NCBI GenBank assembly: GCA_007571305.1
Contig: RKRR01000106.1
Location: 1-32,499, forward strand
Origin: Candidatus Poribacteria bacterium
Lineage (GTDB): Bacteria; Poribacteria; WGA-4E; WGA-3G
DNA length: 32,499 nt
Reading direction: 5' to 3'
Shown: in pieces, positions 32,498 to 32,499 of the stretch
How positions within the stretch are numbered: the stretch's first letter is position 1
Layout of the letters: every line of letters starts with the position of its first letter
Notes under the pieces: generated by a model
The model's input: the letters and a program-made list of their open reading frames with translations, nothing else
The model's database searches: none
What the model was told of the DNA's origin: nothing
Program-made: the position numbers and the translations under genes

Positions 32498-32499
32498 CC

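Overview
The window looks like a piece of a chromosome from an uncultivated, Gram-negative-type bacterium with moderate GC. My best guess is Candidatus Poribacteria (sponge-associated) or a close relative. The guess rests on style, not on a marker gene: dockerin-like Ca-loop pairs in large secreted proteins, a C-terminal 'NYPNPFNPETWIPY' sorting-type domain, DUF4159 proteins, and dispersed short repeats in most intergenic gaps. Promoters of ordinary sigma70 type are easy to see, and two very good sigma54 sites are present.

Left part (1-8.4 kb): the 3' part of a type III restriction Res gene runs in from the left edge and converges on a minus-strand pair, a pyruvate-dehydrogenase E1-beta-like gene and a HemL-like aminotransferase. 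Rightward from there come argJ behind a consensus promoter, a tRNA-Gly/Cys/Val cluster with its own promoter, and a threonyl-tRNA synthetase that lacks the TGS domain.

Middle (8.5-16 kb): an LpoB-like lipoprotein followed by a second lipoprotein with TPR-like helices, a cysteine desulfurase, and then two tandem DUF4159 paralogues. Each paralogue has an N-terminal membrane anchor and a sigma54 (-24/-12) promoter. They are separated by one copy of a 159-bp non-autonomous mobile element (MITE) that occurs three times in the window, with 13-bp terminal inverted repeats and 7-8 bp target duplications.

Catabolic part (16-20.6 kb): an enolase-superfamily protein that resembles cis-3-hydroxy-L-proline dehydratase, an ornithine-cyclodeaminase-family protein 4 bp after it (candidate pyrroline-2-carboxylate reductase), and two tandem Ldh2/DpkA-family dehydrogenases. 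Together they suggest conversion of a hydroxyproline to proline via delta1-pyrroline-2-carboxylate. This would suit a host rich in collagen, but the substrate is an inference.

Right part (20.8-32.5 kb): a secreted WD40-metzincin-dockerin-sorting-domain protein, an SDR that lacks the usual Tyr/Lys catalytic pair, a family 2 glycosyltransferase, and a secreted dockerin-cytochrome c-copper monooxygenase (PHM-like) protein. These are followed by a homocysteine methyltransferase/MTHFR fusion whose start codon lies directly behind a strong terminator, and a polytopic membrane protein resembling the DUF6784/DUF6785 group. The window ends in a broken type III Mod methyltransferase next to an IS1595-like transposase fragment.

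No CRISPR array, rRNA or prophage was seen. The most novel items are the two multi-domain secreted proteins, the sigma54-driven DUF4159 pair, and the modular short-repeat families.
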